Below are positions 1 through 8,631 of a stretch of DNA of 64,000 nucleotides, piece by piece (within the stretch, counting starts at the first letter, position 1; each line of letters opens with the position of its first letter). The DNA lies in assembly GCF_003403075.1 (NCBI RefSeq), contig NZ_CP031557.1, positions 4,712,001 to 4,776,000 on the forward strand, read 5' to 3'. Under the pieces are notes generated by a model. The model ran no database searches. It saw only the letters and a program-made list of their open reading frames with translations, and was not told the DNA's origin. Source of the DNA: Flavobacterium psychrotrophum. Its GTDB lineage: Bacteria > Bacteroidota > Bacteroidia > Flavobacteriales > Flavobacteriaceae. Made by a program: the position numbers and the translations under genes.

Positions 1-2
1 TG

Positions 3-338
3 CCTGCACACCTAGAGTTTGACTTTACCAAAAAGAAAACAGAAGGCGATAAAACATACTTTCCTACGCACAAAAGTTTCAGGGTAGGGCTTGGTGGTTA
101 TGCCGGTGTAAACGTAAAAGAAAAACAAATTGTAAAATATACCAATGCCGATGGCAATGATGTAAAAGACAAGACCAAAGGCGATTACAACGTGAGCGAC
201 TTTGTATATGGTGTAAGTGCTTATGTGAGCTATGGAGAAATAGGCCTTTATGCAAAATATGATTTGCAGCCTATTTTTGCAAATAACGATATTGACCAGA
301 ATAATTTAAGTCTTGGCATAAGATTTGATTTCAATTAA
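3..338 (+). CDS. Outer-membrane beta-barrel protein, C-terminal part
   Basis: This is the last 111 codons of a gene that begins before the window. The visible part alternates polar and hydrophobic residues in strands rich in Gly, Tyr and Phe, and ends in SLGIRFDFN, a terminal strand with an aromatic residue near the C-terminus as is usual for outer-membrane barrels of Bacteroidota. A charged stretch (KKKTEGDKTY) looks like a surface loop. The family cannot be named from this fragment; a PorT-like or generic OMP beta-barrel domain is the likeliest. A strong terminator follows directly. Confidence 0.7.
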   Translation, partial: PAHLEFDFTKKKTEGDKTYFPTHKSFRVGLGGYAGVNVKEKQIVKYTNADGNDVKDKTKGDYNVSDFVYGVSAYVSYGEIGLYAKYDLQPIFANNDIDQNNLSLGIRFDFN

Positions 339-365
339 TAGTTAAGGGTTAGTTTTGTACTTTGA

Positions 366-400
366 AAAGGTGTCCTCAGGTGAGTGGGGGACACCTTTTT
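366..400 (+). terminator. Rho-independent terminator
   Basis: Perfect stem AAGGTGTCC / GGACACCTT (367-375 and 389-397) with a 13-base loop, followed by a run of T. It closes the outer-membrane protein gene. Confidence 0.85.
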
Positions 401-471
401 TCGTTTTAATATATCGTTAAGCCGCAGCAACGAATTTTGAATTTTCGTAATTTTGGGCGAAAATTATAATA

Positions 472-1392
472 ATGTCCCATAGCCATTCGCACAGCCACGG
501 CCACGACCATTCGCATCATGTATCTGCCAAAAATATAAAGGCTGCTTTTTTCCTGAACCTTGGGTTTACGGTTCTCGAAATTATAGGTGGTTTTTATGTA
601 AATAGCGTCTCTATACTTTCGGATGCGCTGCACGATATGGGCGACAGTCTTTCGCTTGGACTATCCTGGTACCTTCACAACAAATCAAAACAGGGGGCAG
701 ATGCAAAGTTTACCTTTGGCTACAGCCGTTTCAGTTTGTTAGGCGCACTTATAAATAGTGTCATACTAATGGTAGGTTCGTGCTTTGTAATATACGAGGC
801 TGTAAATCGCTTTATCCACCCCGAACCTGCCGATGCGCAGGGTATGCTGTATTTTGCCATATTGGGCATTGCAGTAAACGGCTATGCTGCTTACAGGCTA
901 ATGGGAGGCACGTCTATGAACGAGCGCGTGGTAAGCTGGCACCTTATAGAAGATGTTTTGGGTTGGGTTGCCGTGTTTATCGTGTCTATAGTTATGATGT
1001 TTACCGATGCCCCGTGGCTCGATCCGGTATTGTCGCTGGGTATAACGCTCTTTATACTGTATAATGTTATAGGCCGCTTAAAGGAGACCTTAATTATTCT
1101 ACTGCAGGGTTCTCCCGCTGATATTGATGCCGAAGAAATTAAGAATGAAATACTGCAAATACCGAATGTTACAGGCATGCACCATGTAAACATCTGGTCG
1201 CTGGAAGGTGAGCACCATGTTTATACAGCACATATAAAAACCAGAGGCATAGATACCTTTGCTGAGGTTATAGCCATAAAGCGAAGCGTAAAGGACATCC
1301 TGAAAAAACATCCGTTTACGTACTACACCATAGAGATAGAAATGGAAGACGAGGCTTGCGAATTCCAACCACATCTGCACGATAATGATTAA
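472..1392 (+). CDS. Cation diffusion facilitator (CDF) zinc/divalent metal exporter
   Basis: Predicted inner-membrane proton-coupled exporter of Zn2+ or similar ions from the cytoplasm (CzcD/ZitB type). The 306 residues begin with a His-rich run (SHSHSHSHGHDHSHH), then six hydrophobic segments and a cytoplasmic C-terminal domain of about 90 residues. The transport-site motif HxxxD is present in TM2 (H54, D58) and TM5 (H157, D161), the arrangement typical of zinc-preferring CDF proteins. Length is normal. A -7 type element TAATTTTG (448-455) lies 16 bases before the ATG. It stands alone, with no regulator beside it. Metal specificity is inferred from motif only. Confidence 0.93.
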   Translation: MSHSHSHSHGHDHSHHVSAKNIKAAFFLNLGFTVLEIIGGFYVNSVSILSDALHDMGDSLSLGLSWYLHNKSKQGADAKFTFGYSRFSLLGALINSVILMVGSCFVIYEAVNRFIHPEPADAQGMLYFAILGIAVNGYAAYRLMGGTSMNERVVSWHLIEDVLGWVAVFIVSIVMMFTDAPWLDPVLSLGITLFILYNVIGRLKETLIILLQGSPADIDAEEIKNEILQIPNVTGMHHVNIWSLEGEHHVYTAHIKTRGIDTFAEVIAIKRSVKDILKKHPFTYYTIEIEMEDEACEFQPHLHDND

Positions 1393-1493
1393 GACTTGAT
1401 AGGACATTTAGTGTAGGTCTATTTTTTTCCGATACTTATGGCCTGAAAATTGCCTGCTATGTATCAGGAAAAACTTTTTTCTATCTTTACGTT

Positions 1494-1982
1494 ATGGAAA
1501 CCAACAAAAAAGGTGCTGTTTATGCGCTTGCCCTCGGCCTGCCCGCAGGGCTCATTTGCTGTTCGTTATTTCTTTCCCTTGCTAATTATTTTCCGTTTAG
1601 CCTGTTGCTTAAGGTAAGCAGTTTCCGGGTGTTTTGGCATCCGGCATCATGGGTAGCGGTAGTTGCCGTACTTGGCGCATCATTATGGTACTGTGGGCTA
1701 CACATACCAAAATGGCTACAAAAGCATGATGTACTGCGCACCAGCTTTATATTTACCCTGCGTGTTAATATCCGTTTACTTGTAGGAATGGTGGTCATTT
1801 ATTTTGGCGGAATAGGCTTCAGGATGTTTACCGGGCATAAGCCTTTGCTTGCAGCCATACCTTATGGCATCATGGCAATTGCGGGATTACTGGCTTTGGG
1901 TACGCTGATTGCTACCATAACAATAAGCCTTGCCATAGTGCAGCTTACTAAAAACAAGCTTAAAATTACGCCGGGAGTGTAA
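1494..1982 (+). CDS. Four-helix membrane protein of unknown function
   Basis: 162 residues with about four hydrophobic segments (roughly 10-34, 50-67, 90-110 and 124-150), separated by short basic loops. No motif that I recognise. The sequence TATCTTTA at 1482-1489 resembles a -7 element and lies only a few bases before the ATG, so the message may be nearly leaderless. It follows the CDF exporter by 101 bases on the same strand, but nothing in the sequence ties the two functionally. Probably a lineage-restricted membrane protein. Confidence 0.7.
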   Translation: METNKKGAVYALALGLPAGLICCSLFLSLANYFPFSLLLKVSSFRVFWHPASWVAVVAVLGASLWYCGLHIPKWLQKHDVLRTSFIFTLRVNIRLLVGMVVIYFGGIGFRMFTGHKPLLAAIPYGIMAIAGLLALGTLIATITISLAIVQLTKNKLKITPGV

Positions 1983-2222
1983 CTACTCTGTATCCCTTCC
2001 GTGAAACGCTGTGTGGTGTGCGACATATATCAATATTTAAAGTAGCACTTTTAGCTCGAGAGCCCAAAGCTGTGGCGGAGCAGTTTCCATAATGCTCTGT
2101 GTTCTTACACCCAAGGTGTCAAACTCTTTTCTCAGGGAAACTCCGGGTGTCTTTGGGAAACTCTGCGGTACAAGTACAAAATCCAAAAAATATATAAGGC
2201 TCAAAATATCCTTCCAACTTTG

Positions 2223-2230
2223 TAACTTTG
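2223..2230 (+). promoter_or_regulatory. Probable -7 element of purT
   Basis: TAACTTTG matches the Bacteroidota -7 consensus TAnnTTTG exactly and lies 32 bases before the purT ATG. A good TTG (-33) at the right spacing is not visible. The element is part of a small direct repeat, AACTTTGTAACTTTG (2216-2230). The preceding gap (1983-2222) shows nothing else. Confidence 0.55.
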
Positions 2231-2262
2231 CACCACTATAACTAACAACATACAACAACACA

Positions 2263-3429
2263 ATGCAAAAAAAGATAGTACTACTGGGTTCTGGCGAGCT
2301 GGGCAAAGAATTTGTAATTGCCGCGCAGCGCCTGGGCCAAACCGTTATTGCCGTAGATAGCTATGAAAATGCACCTGCCATGCAGGTAGCCCATGGTTTT
2401 GAGGTAATAAACATGCTAGACGGCGCTGCCCTTGATGCCGTTATAGCCAAACATAATCCTGATTTTATTGTACCTGAAATAGAGGCAATACGTACCGAGC
2501 GTTTTTATGATTACGAAAAACAAGGTATTAATGTAGTGCCAAGCGCTAAGGCGGCAAACTTTACAATGAACCGTAAGGCCATACGCGATCTTGCTGCGAA
2601 AGACCTTGGCCTGCGCACCGCAAACTACCGTTACGCAACATCGGCAACTGAGTTAGAGCTGGCGGTTGCAGCTGTAGGTATGCCCTGCGTGGTAAAACCT
2701 TTGATGTCATCTTCAGGCAAGGGGCAGAGTACTATAAAAACAGGCAGCGATATAGAAAAAGCATGGAACTATGCTGTAGAAGGCAGCCGTGGCGATGTGG
2801 TTGAGGTAATTGTAGAAGCTTTTGTAAACTTTAACAGCGAAATTACCCTGCTAACCGTAACCCAAAATAATAACCCTACGCTTTTTTGCGCGCCTATAGG
2901 CCACAGGCAGGAGCGTGGCGACTATCAGGAAAGCTGGCAGCCTGCCCATGTAAGCGATAAAGACATTGCCGAAGCACAGGATATGGCGCGTAAGGTTACC
3001 GAAGCCCTGGGTGGTGCAGGCCTTTTTGGGGTAGAGTTTTTCCTTACGGATGAGGGTGTGTATTTTAGTGAGCTTTCTCCGCGTCCGCACGATACGGGTA
3101 TGGTAACCCTTGCCGGTACGCAAAACTTTAGTGAGTTTGAGCTGCACCTGCGTGCAATATTAAGCCTTCCTATAGCTGAAATTACGTTAGAAAAAGCCGG
3201 GGCAAGTGCCGTTATTCTGGCATCGGGCACGGGTACACCTGTATTTACCGGCGTTGAAGATATAGCTGCTTTACCTAAAACAGATTTCAGGTTATTTGGT
3301 AAGCCTACCACAAGGCCGTATCGCCGTATGGGTGTGGCGCTGGTAAGTGATACGCTTAATACTCCAATAGAAGACATTATTGAAAATGCCAAGGCCGCAG
3401 CGGCACTGGTTACGGTTTCAGAAAAATAA
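2263..3429 (+). CDS. purT: Formate-dependent phosphoribosylglycinamide formyltransferase
   Basis: ATP-grasp enzyme that makes formyl-GAR from GAR, formate and ATP in de novo purine synthesis. The 388 residues align end to end with what I know of E. coli PurT: N-terminal [30 protein letters not shown], the ATP-grasp stretch [29 protein letters not shown], and the metal and nucleotide region [14 protein letters not shown]. Length is normal for the family. It is transcribed alone from a TAACTTTG -7 element. Purine genes are usually scattered in this group, so the isolation is not odd. Confidence 0.97.
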   Translation: MQKKIVLLGSGELGKEFVIAAQRLGQTVIAVDSYENAPAMQVAHGFEVINMLDGAALDAVIAKHNPDFIVPEIEAIRTERFYDYEKQGINVVPSAKAANFTMNRKAIRDLAAKDLGLRTANYRYATSATELELAVAAVGMPCVVKPLMSSSGKGQSTIKTGSDIEKAWNYAVEGSRGDVVEVIVEAFVNFNSEITLLTVTQNNNPTLFCAPIGHRQERGDYQESWQPAHVSDKDIAEAQDMARKVTEALGGAGLFGVEFFLTDEGVYFSELSPRPHDTGMVTLAGTQNFSEFELHLRAILSLPIAEITLEKAGASAVILASGTGTPVFTGVEDIAALPKTDFRLFGKPTTRPYRRMGVALVSDTLNTPIEDIIENAKAAAALVTVSEK

Positions 3430-3534
3430 AAGTTATTAAATCCCTAATGATGGGGATGCAAAATAATCGCCTAAAAAATTGTTATCTAACAACAAAAAAC
3501 TATTTTTACAGAGAATTTAACAACCTTAAAGTAT

Positions 3535-4020
3535 ATGAAAAAGATTATTGCAGTTTTTGCATTCCTTGCACTTGCTATGGTAGTATCATGCAGCGGCGGT
3601 AATGGCCCTGAAGATGTTGCTAAGAAATTTCTTGATGCCACTAATACCGGCGAATTTGGCGAGGCTAAAAAATATGCCGACGAAAAAACAGGCCAGATGC
3701 TGGGTATGGTAGAAGGAATGATGCCACCGGACAAAAAAGCGGAAATGAAAAAGAAAGCCCCAACGGTTGAAATTATTTCATCTGAAGAGCAGGATTCAAT
3801 TGCTACGGTAAAATATAAACTTAAAGGTGAAGGCCAGGGAGACGAAGAAAAAACGTTGTCTCTTAAGAAAGAAAAAGGTGACTGGAAAGTAACCATCAAT
3901 AAAGAAGATAAAAACAAAGAAGGTGCACCGGGCGCTGTACCGCCACCACCGGCTCCTACAGAAGCTACTGACACTATTACTGCTCCGGTAGCAGATACTG
4001 CTGTAGCTCCGGCTCAGTAA
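3535..4020 (+). CDS. DUF4878-like lipoprotein with Ala/Pro/Thr/Asp tail
   Basis: 161-residue predicted lipoprotein. A lipoprotein signal peptide ends in VVSC with the lipidated Cys at 19. Residues 24-125 look like the NTF2-fold DUF4878 domain (PEDVAKKFLDATNTGEFGEAKKY, then a four-strand stretch ending DWKVTINKEDKNKE), a family found in periplasmic or surface lipoproteins of unknown role. The last 30 residues are low complexity (PPPPAPTEATDT, APVADTAVAPAQ) and resemble the tail of the small lipoprotein at 55310. The next gene follows 38 bases later. Role unknown. Confidence 0.8.
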   Translation: MKKIIAVFAFLALAMVVSCSGGNGPEDVAKKFLDATNTGEFGEAKKYADEKTGQMLGMVEGMMPPDKKAEMKKKAPTVEIISSEEQDSIATVKYKLKGEGQGDEEKTLSLKKEKGDWKVTINKEDKNKEGAPGAVPPPPAPTEATDTITAPVADTAVAPAQ

Positions 4021-4058
4021 GCATACACTTTTTTCTAAAATATATAAAACCACTGCCT

Positions 4059-4733
4059 ATGAAAAAGACATTCTTGATCCTGGCAGTGGTTTTTTGTTTG
4101 GGTTTCAGTTCTTATAAAACCTTTTTTTATTTTGACCGGCAGGCTGAGATAGAAGCAGTTGAGACAAATAAAGCAGTAACACGCCTTACGCTGCATGATC
4201 TTAAAAGCATTCGCGAAGGCGATTTTATACTACGCCGTGGCTTTGGCTTTTTTAGCGATTATGTAGCAAATTCACTCAATCCTTCTAAACAAATTGATGT
4301 AACCCATGCGGGTGTTATTGTAAAACGGAATGGCAACTGGTGTGTAATACACTCGCTATCATCTGATGTTACTGATATTGATGGTGTGCAGCTACAAACA
4401 CTGGATGCGTTTTTAAGCTATTCTGTCCCGGGAAAAATTATAGTCGTGCGAACGAAAGACAGCGATATAGCCTTTGGCCAAAAGGTTGCTGCGCAGGCAG
4501 AAGTGTATCTTAAAATGCAGGTCCCGTTTGACCATAGTGGGGTAATAGATAACGATGAGAAGTTATTTTGTACCGAGATGATATGGAAGATACTCGAAAA
4601 AGATTTGCATCGGGTAAAATTACCTACAGGCTATGAAGCGCGTAAAAAGTTTTTCTACAGTATGGGGTCTATGTACAATACTGATTATTTTGATATTATT
4701 ATCAACCAGTATAGCGGTGCTGATTTAAAATAG
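4059..4733 (+). CDS. YiiX/YebB-like permuted papain-fold (NlpC/P60 superfamily) hydrolase
   Basis: 224 residues: a hydrophobic N-terminal signal or anchor (3-25), then a permuted NlpC/P60-like domain. Features of the YiiX group are visible: DLKSIREGDFILRR near the start, THAGVIV with the candidate catalytic His83, and VPFDHSGVIDNDEKLFCTEMI with candidate Cys171 and Glu173. Such proteins are thought to cleave amide or ester bonds in peptidoglycan or lipids, but the substrate is unknown. It follows the DUF4878-like lipoprotein on the same strand and ends at a strong terminator, so the two may form a unit exported to the periplasm. Confidence 0.85.
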   Translation: MKKTFLILAVVFCLGFSSYKTFFYFDRQAEIEAVETNKAVTRLTLHDLKSIREGDFILRRGFGFFSDYVANSLNPSKQIDVTHAGVIVKRNGNWCVIHSLSSDVTDIDGVQLQTLDAFLSYSVPGKIIVVRTKDSDIAFGQKVAAQAEVYLKMQVPFDHSGVIDNDEKLFCTEMIWKILEKDLHRVKLPTGYEARKKFFYSMGSMYNTDYFDIIINQYSGADLK

Positions 4734-4751
4734 TACAGCCATAAAAAAATA

Positions 4752-4790
4752 AACACCCGGTAAGCGATGCGCCTGCCGGGTGTTTTTTTA
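4752..4790 (+). terminator. Rho-independent terminator
   Basis: Stem AACACCCGG / CCGGGTGTT (4752-4760 and 4776-4784) followed by seven T. It closes the two-gene unit 3535-4733. Confidence 0.88.
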
Positions 4791-4799
4791 TCAAATAAC

Positions 4800-4966
4800 T
4801 TGAGTTCGATTTAAGCGAATCATAAGATATTTAACCTCTAAATTTATACCTACAAGGTCTTGAAGACCTTGCAGGAATCCTAAATAATTCAATCTGTGCT
4901 AACCTGCAAGGTTTTTTTTAACCTTGTAGGTTTTGAAAAGAAAAATAACACCTTAACTCGAACTCG
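4800..4966. repeat. MITE-like intergenic element with nested inverted repeats
   Basis: The 167-bp stretch is bounded by imperfect inverted repeats: TGAGTTCGATTTAAG (4800-4814) and CTTAACTCGAACTCG (4952-4966), 13 of 15 matching. Inside are two further inverted repeats built from one 9-mer, CCTRCAAGG: 4849-4875 (CCTACAAGGTCT / AGACCTTGCAGG) and 4901-4932 (AACCTGCAAGGTT / AACCTTGTAGGTT). No coding capacity is seen. It separates two convergent genes. Confidence 0.6.
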
Positions 4967-4988
4967 CGTTAAGTAGATTGAATGAGGT

Positions 4989-6638
4989 TTATTTACCTCC
5001 CAGTTTCAGGTTATCAAATTTAGAAACGTCTATCAGCTCTTCGGTTTCGGCATCATAAGATATATATATACTATCGCCCGCCATGGTTACCGGCAACTCA
5101 TTACTTATTTGCGATGAACCCGTAAATATTTTTGGCGAACCTGCAACGGTAAAATAGTAGAAGCTGTTACCGTTCTTAATGTCGCTCTGTATGCGGGTTA
5201 CCACCGTTTTTAATTCGGTGCTTTTAGTAACAGAATTTGAACTTAGCCTGTTGCCAGCCATGTTAAATACGGTTTTATAAGCCATCAGTGTTTCGCGCAT
5301 GGTGTTGCCTACACCTACAATGGTATAATCGCCTATAGCAACCATAGCATACATTTTTACCAGTCCGCCACCGTCTTTAAGTGTCATTACATAAGTAGGT
5401 ATGTTGTTAATGCTATACGGTATGGGCAAAGATGCATTGTAGTCTTTCTCCTGTACCTTGCCCTCAGCACTGCGCTGTGCGGCATATTCGGTAGCGCCGC
5501 TTTGCTTATAAAAAGTAGCTTCTTTGGTACGGGTGTCAACTAGCATAAAGCCCACGGCAGACTCTTCCTTACCTACAGATGATACACCGGTGTACCAGTA
5601 TGAACGGTTATCCTGTCCGTAAACAAGTGTAAGGGTTTCTGTAATCATTAGTTTGTCTTCGTTACTAAAGTTAAAGTAACCGTGTACATATTCACCCCAG
5701 TCGGATAATTGATCTTCAATAAATTCTATTGGCTGCATACGGTCTATCCATGCCGGCACTTCATTACTGGTATATTCTTTAATATCGCCGGTTTGGGCAT
5801 CTACGGTCACTATCCCTACGGCATCGTTACCTGAAAAGCCTATTTTTTTACGGTATTTTGTAACAACCCAGTATGGTTTACCTTCTTCGTCTATTTCAAA
5901 GTTATAATCGGCAAGGCCGGTCGAGGCGTAGCCGTTAAAGTACAAGTGGCGTTCTACCTGGCTGCCAAAAAATGCACCCGGCTGAAATTTTATCTTCAGG
6001 TCTTTACCGTTAAGGGTTTGTACCAGCCTTACATCGCGCTCGTTAGTGGCAGATACCATTACGTAACCTTCTGTTCCCGCGGTATTGTTAAGCCATTTAA
6101 AAAAGCCCGAGTGCTGTAGTGGTGCTACCCAGTAAAGTTCGTTATTAACCTTTTGGATAAAAAATTCCCCAAGCTCAGATTTACTTCCCAGCGCAGGGTC
6201 GCTACCCAGTATTTTTTCGCCAAGCAGGGTTGCCAGTGGCTCATCTACCACACGTATCTTATCCAGCGAAATAGGAGCGATGTGCTTAGAAATTTCTGTG
6301 CCATTGTGCACTTTGCCTATCATGTTGCGGTACGCTTCATTACGGAATAGTGGCAGGCTGGTAAAAACAGGTCCAAGTATTGCATAAGCTATTACTAAAA
6401 TAATTGCAGGAATAAGAATTCGATGCGCTTTTATAAAAGTAAACTTAAACTTTGGTGCTGCTGCCGTGCCTTTATTCTCTGCCCGTATGGTAAGTATCAG
6501 GGCAAGGATTAAAAGAACAATAAGCATAATAGGGAACTCTATAAACCCGAAGTTGATAACGGGCCTGCCCACATAGAAAAACAAAAAGGCTACTATAGCC
6601 AGAACAATCACAACAAGTGTCTTTTTCATCGAATACAT
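4989..6638 (-). CDS. Large membrane-anchored protein of unknown function, PepSY-like segments
   Basis: 549 residues. The N-terminus holds three hydrophobic segments (about 5-24, 29-49 and 72-96), after which roughly 450 residues appear to be exported. Phrases such as GIVTVDAQTGDIKEY and FMLVDTRTKEATFYK resemble PepSY-type beta-hairpins, and the tail (DSIYISYDAETEELIDV) is similar, but I cannot assign a family. The first ATG gives MYSMKK; the Met at codon 4 (6629) would give the more usual MKKTL start. It is a single gene, convergent with the YiiX-like gene and 147 bases downstream of tspO on the same strand. Codon use is like its neighbours. Function unknown. Confidence 0.75.
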   Translation of the reverse strand: MYSMKKTLVVIVLAIVAFLFFYVGRPVINFGFIEFPIMLIVLLILALILTIRAENKGTAAAPKFKFTFIKAHRILIPAIILVIAYAILGPVFTSLPLFRNEAYRNMIGKVHNGTEISKHIAPISLDKIRVVDEPLATLLGEKILGSDPALGSKSELGEFFIQKVNNELYWVAPLQHSGFFKWLNNTAGTEGYVMVSATNERDVRLVQTLNGKDLKIKFQPGAFFGSQVERHLYFNGYASTGLADYNFEIDEEGKPYWVVTKYRKKIGFSGNDAVGIVTVDAQTGDIKEYTSNEVPAWIDRMQPIEFIEDQLSDWGEYVHGYFNFSNEDKLMITETLTLVYGQDNRSYWYTGVSSVGKEESAVGFMLVDTRTKEATFYKQSGATEYAAQRSAEGKVQEKDYNASLPIPYSINNIPTYVMTLKDGGGLVKMYAMVAIGDYTIVGVGNTMRETLMAYKTVFNMAGNRLSSNSVTKSTELKTVVTRIQSDIKNGNSFYYFTVAGSPKIFTGSSQISNELPVTMAGDSIYISYDAETEELIDVSKFDNLKLGGK

Positions 6639-6785
6639 TGATTAGTTATCTATGATACGCTGAAAAATGCAGAATGTTACAATTGCCGGATTAAGATTGC
6701 AATAATTTGTAATGAAACAGGGATATTGTGACTTATGCTGCTGTGAGGTAGCATAAGGATAATTTAAAATTAAGAATTTAAAATA

Positions 6786-7262
6786 TTAGCGATTAAGGTA
6801 CCATATACTTGCGTTGAGTGCCAGCGCATATGTAACCCAAAGGATATACGGAATAAAAAGCCATCCGGCTATTTTATTCACTTTACGAAACAGAAACCAC
6901 GTTTCATAAATCATCAGCCAGAGCAATACAATTTCTATCAGTGCCAGCATCGGGTTCTTTAACCCGAAGAACAGATAGCTCCACAGCATATTTAGCGCAA
7001 GCTGTATAGCAAAAAAGGTAAGCCCCTTACGGGCTTCTTCGCGCTGCATTTCTATACAGCTCCAAACAAGGCCTGCCGCAATACCCATCATGATGTACAA
7101 CGCACCCCATGCTATAGGGAAAGCCTCATTAGGCGGCGTGAACGATGGCTTGTTAAGGGTAGGGTACCAGGTGTCTACACTGGTTTGTGTTACCTGCCCT
7201 GATATATAGCCCAGTGTCATGGTGGTAACTACCATTACCATTATTTTTGTAATACGGTTCAT
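6786..7262 (-). CDS. tspO: TspO/MBR family tryptophan-rich sensory protein
   Basis: Five-helix inner-membrane protein of the TspO (peripheral benzodiazepine receptor) family, linked to tetrapyrrole binding and stress signalling. Family signatures are clear: WYPTLNKPSFTPPNEAFP, WGALYIMMGIAAGLVW, ALNMLWSYLFFG and YALALNASIWYLN. With the Met at 7262 (MNRITKIM) the protein is 158 residues, the usual length. A longer frame opens at 7286 with TTG, but that codon lies inside a TTG-N17-TAAATTTG promoter, so the internal ATG is preferred. Ligand and role in this organism are not evident. Confidence 0.93.
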   Translation of the reverse strand: MNRITKIMVMVVTTMTLGYISGQVTQTSVDTWYPTLNKPSFTPPNEAFPIAWGALYIMMGIAAGLVWSCIEMQREEARKGLTFFAIQLALNMLWSYLFFGLKNPMLALIEIVLLWLMIYETWFLFRKVNKIAGWLFIPYILWVTYALALNASIWYLNR

Positions 7263-7283
7263 AAGGTGCATTGTTTGGAACAG

Positions 7284-7311
7284 CAAATTTAAGTAATGTT
7301 TTAGCCATCAA
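7284..7311 (-). promoter_or_regulatory. Bacteroidota-type promoter of tspO
   Basis: On the minus strand TTG (7309-7311) is followed after 17 bases by TAAATTTG (7284-7291), a full match to TTG-N17-23-TAnnTTTG. It ends 21 bases before the ATG at 7262 and argues against the longer TTG start at 7286. Confidence 0.7.
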
Positions 7312-7477
7312 TTACACCAATTAACACCAATTTTTAGAGAAGTATAAGATTTAGCGATTTTGTGGATTTCTGCCGAATTTATTGCAAGGCTACACGGTTG
7401 GTCACTGCCGAACTTTCAACTTTACAACTTTATAAATTTTCTAACTTAAATCCTATCTTTGCACAAAACAAAAACAC

Positions 7478-8560
7478 ATGGCATCCGTACAGGATTTTAT
7501 ACCACAACCCTATACCGAAACTACAGATAAAGGCAGCTTTACATGGAGCGCCCCCAGCAATATAGCCTTAGTGAAATACTGGGGTAAAAAGGCGAACCAG
7601 ATACCGGCCAACCCAAGCATCAGCTTTACGCTAAGCGATTGTAAAACCATAACTACACTTTCTTTTGAAAAAAAGAAAAGCACCGGTGGCTTTTCATTCG
7701 ACCTGCTTTTTGAAGGCCAGCCAAAAGAGAGCTTTCGCCCTAAGATCGAAAAATTCTTTGAGCGTGTGGTGCAGTACCTGCCGTTTTTAGAGGAATATCA
7801 TTTTATTATCGATACCCAGAACACTTTTCCGCACAGTAGTGGTATTGCATCTTCGGCATCGGGTATGGCGGCACTTGCTATTAACCTTATGAGCCTTGAA
7901 CGTTTGTTAAAACCTGACATGACGGATGACTATTTTTACCAAAAAGCGTCGTTTCTGGCAAGGCTAGGGTCGGGTAGTGCGTGCCGTAGCGTAAAAGGCA
8001 GTGTGGTAATATGGGGCAACCATGAAACAACTGATAATAGTACAGATCTTTATGGTATACCATATGCTGAAGTGCACGATGTATTTAAAACCTATCAGGA
8101 TACTATTTTACTGGTAGACAAAGGCGAAAAGCAGGTGAGTAGTACTGTAGGCCACGACTTGATGCACGGACACCCATTTGCACAGCAGCGTTTTGCCCAG
8201 GCACACGAAAATCTTACAGCTATAAAGCGGGCATTAGCAACGGGTGATGTAGATACTTTCATCAAGATAACAGAGAGCGAAGCCCTTACGCTGCACGCTA
8301 TGATGATGACCAGTCTTCCATATTTTATACTGATGAAGCCCAATACGTTAGAGATTATTAATAAGATATGGCAATACCGTGCAGAAACCGGTGTGCCGGT
8401 GTGTTTTACGCTCGATGCCGGTGCTAACGTACACGTGCTGTATCCCGAAAACGTTGCGAGTAAAGTTTTGGCATTTATTAAGGCAGAATTGCTTGGCTAT
8501 TGCCAAAACAACCAGTACATTTGCGACAAAATTGGCACTGGGGTTGTTTTTGTTGGCTAA
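7478..8560 (+). CDS. mvaD: Diphosphomevalonate decarboxylase
   Basis: GHMP-superfamily enzyme converting mevalonate diphosphate to isopentenyl diphosphate with ATP, the last step of the mevalonate pathway. Visible signatures are SAPSNIALVKYWGK (24-37), the phosphate loop SSGIASSASGMAALA (120-134), GSGSACRS (164-171) and TLDAGANVHV with the candidate catalytic Asp313 (DAGPN in most relatives, here DAGAN). At 360 residues it is about 30 longer than the commonest bacterial form, with the extra part N-terminal. A TATCTTTG -7 element at 7454-7461 precedes the ATG by 16 bases. Mevalonate kinase follows on the same strand. Confidence 0.96.
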   Translation: MASVQDFIPQPYTETTDKGSFTWSAPSNIALVKYWGKKANQIPANPSISFTLSDCKTITTLSFEKKKSTGGFSFDLLFEGQPKESFRPKIEKFFERVVQYLPFLEEYHFIIDTQNTFPHSSGIASSASGMAALAINLMSLERLLKPDMTDDYFYQKASFLARLGSGSACRSVKGSVVIWGNHETTDNSTDLYGIPYAEVHDVFKTYQDTILLVDKGEKQVSSTVGHDLMHGHPFAQQRFAQAHENLTAIKRALATGDVDTFIKITESEALTLHAMMMTSLPYFILMKPNTLEIINKIWQYRAETGVPVCFTLDAGANVHVLYPENVASKVLAFIKAELLGYCQNNQYICDKIGTGVVFVG

Positions 8561-8631
8561 ACATTTGTTAATAAGAACTAAGCAGCTAATTTTTACGTAC
8601 CTTTACTCATAATACAGATCAACAGGCAACC

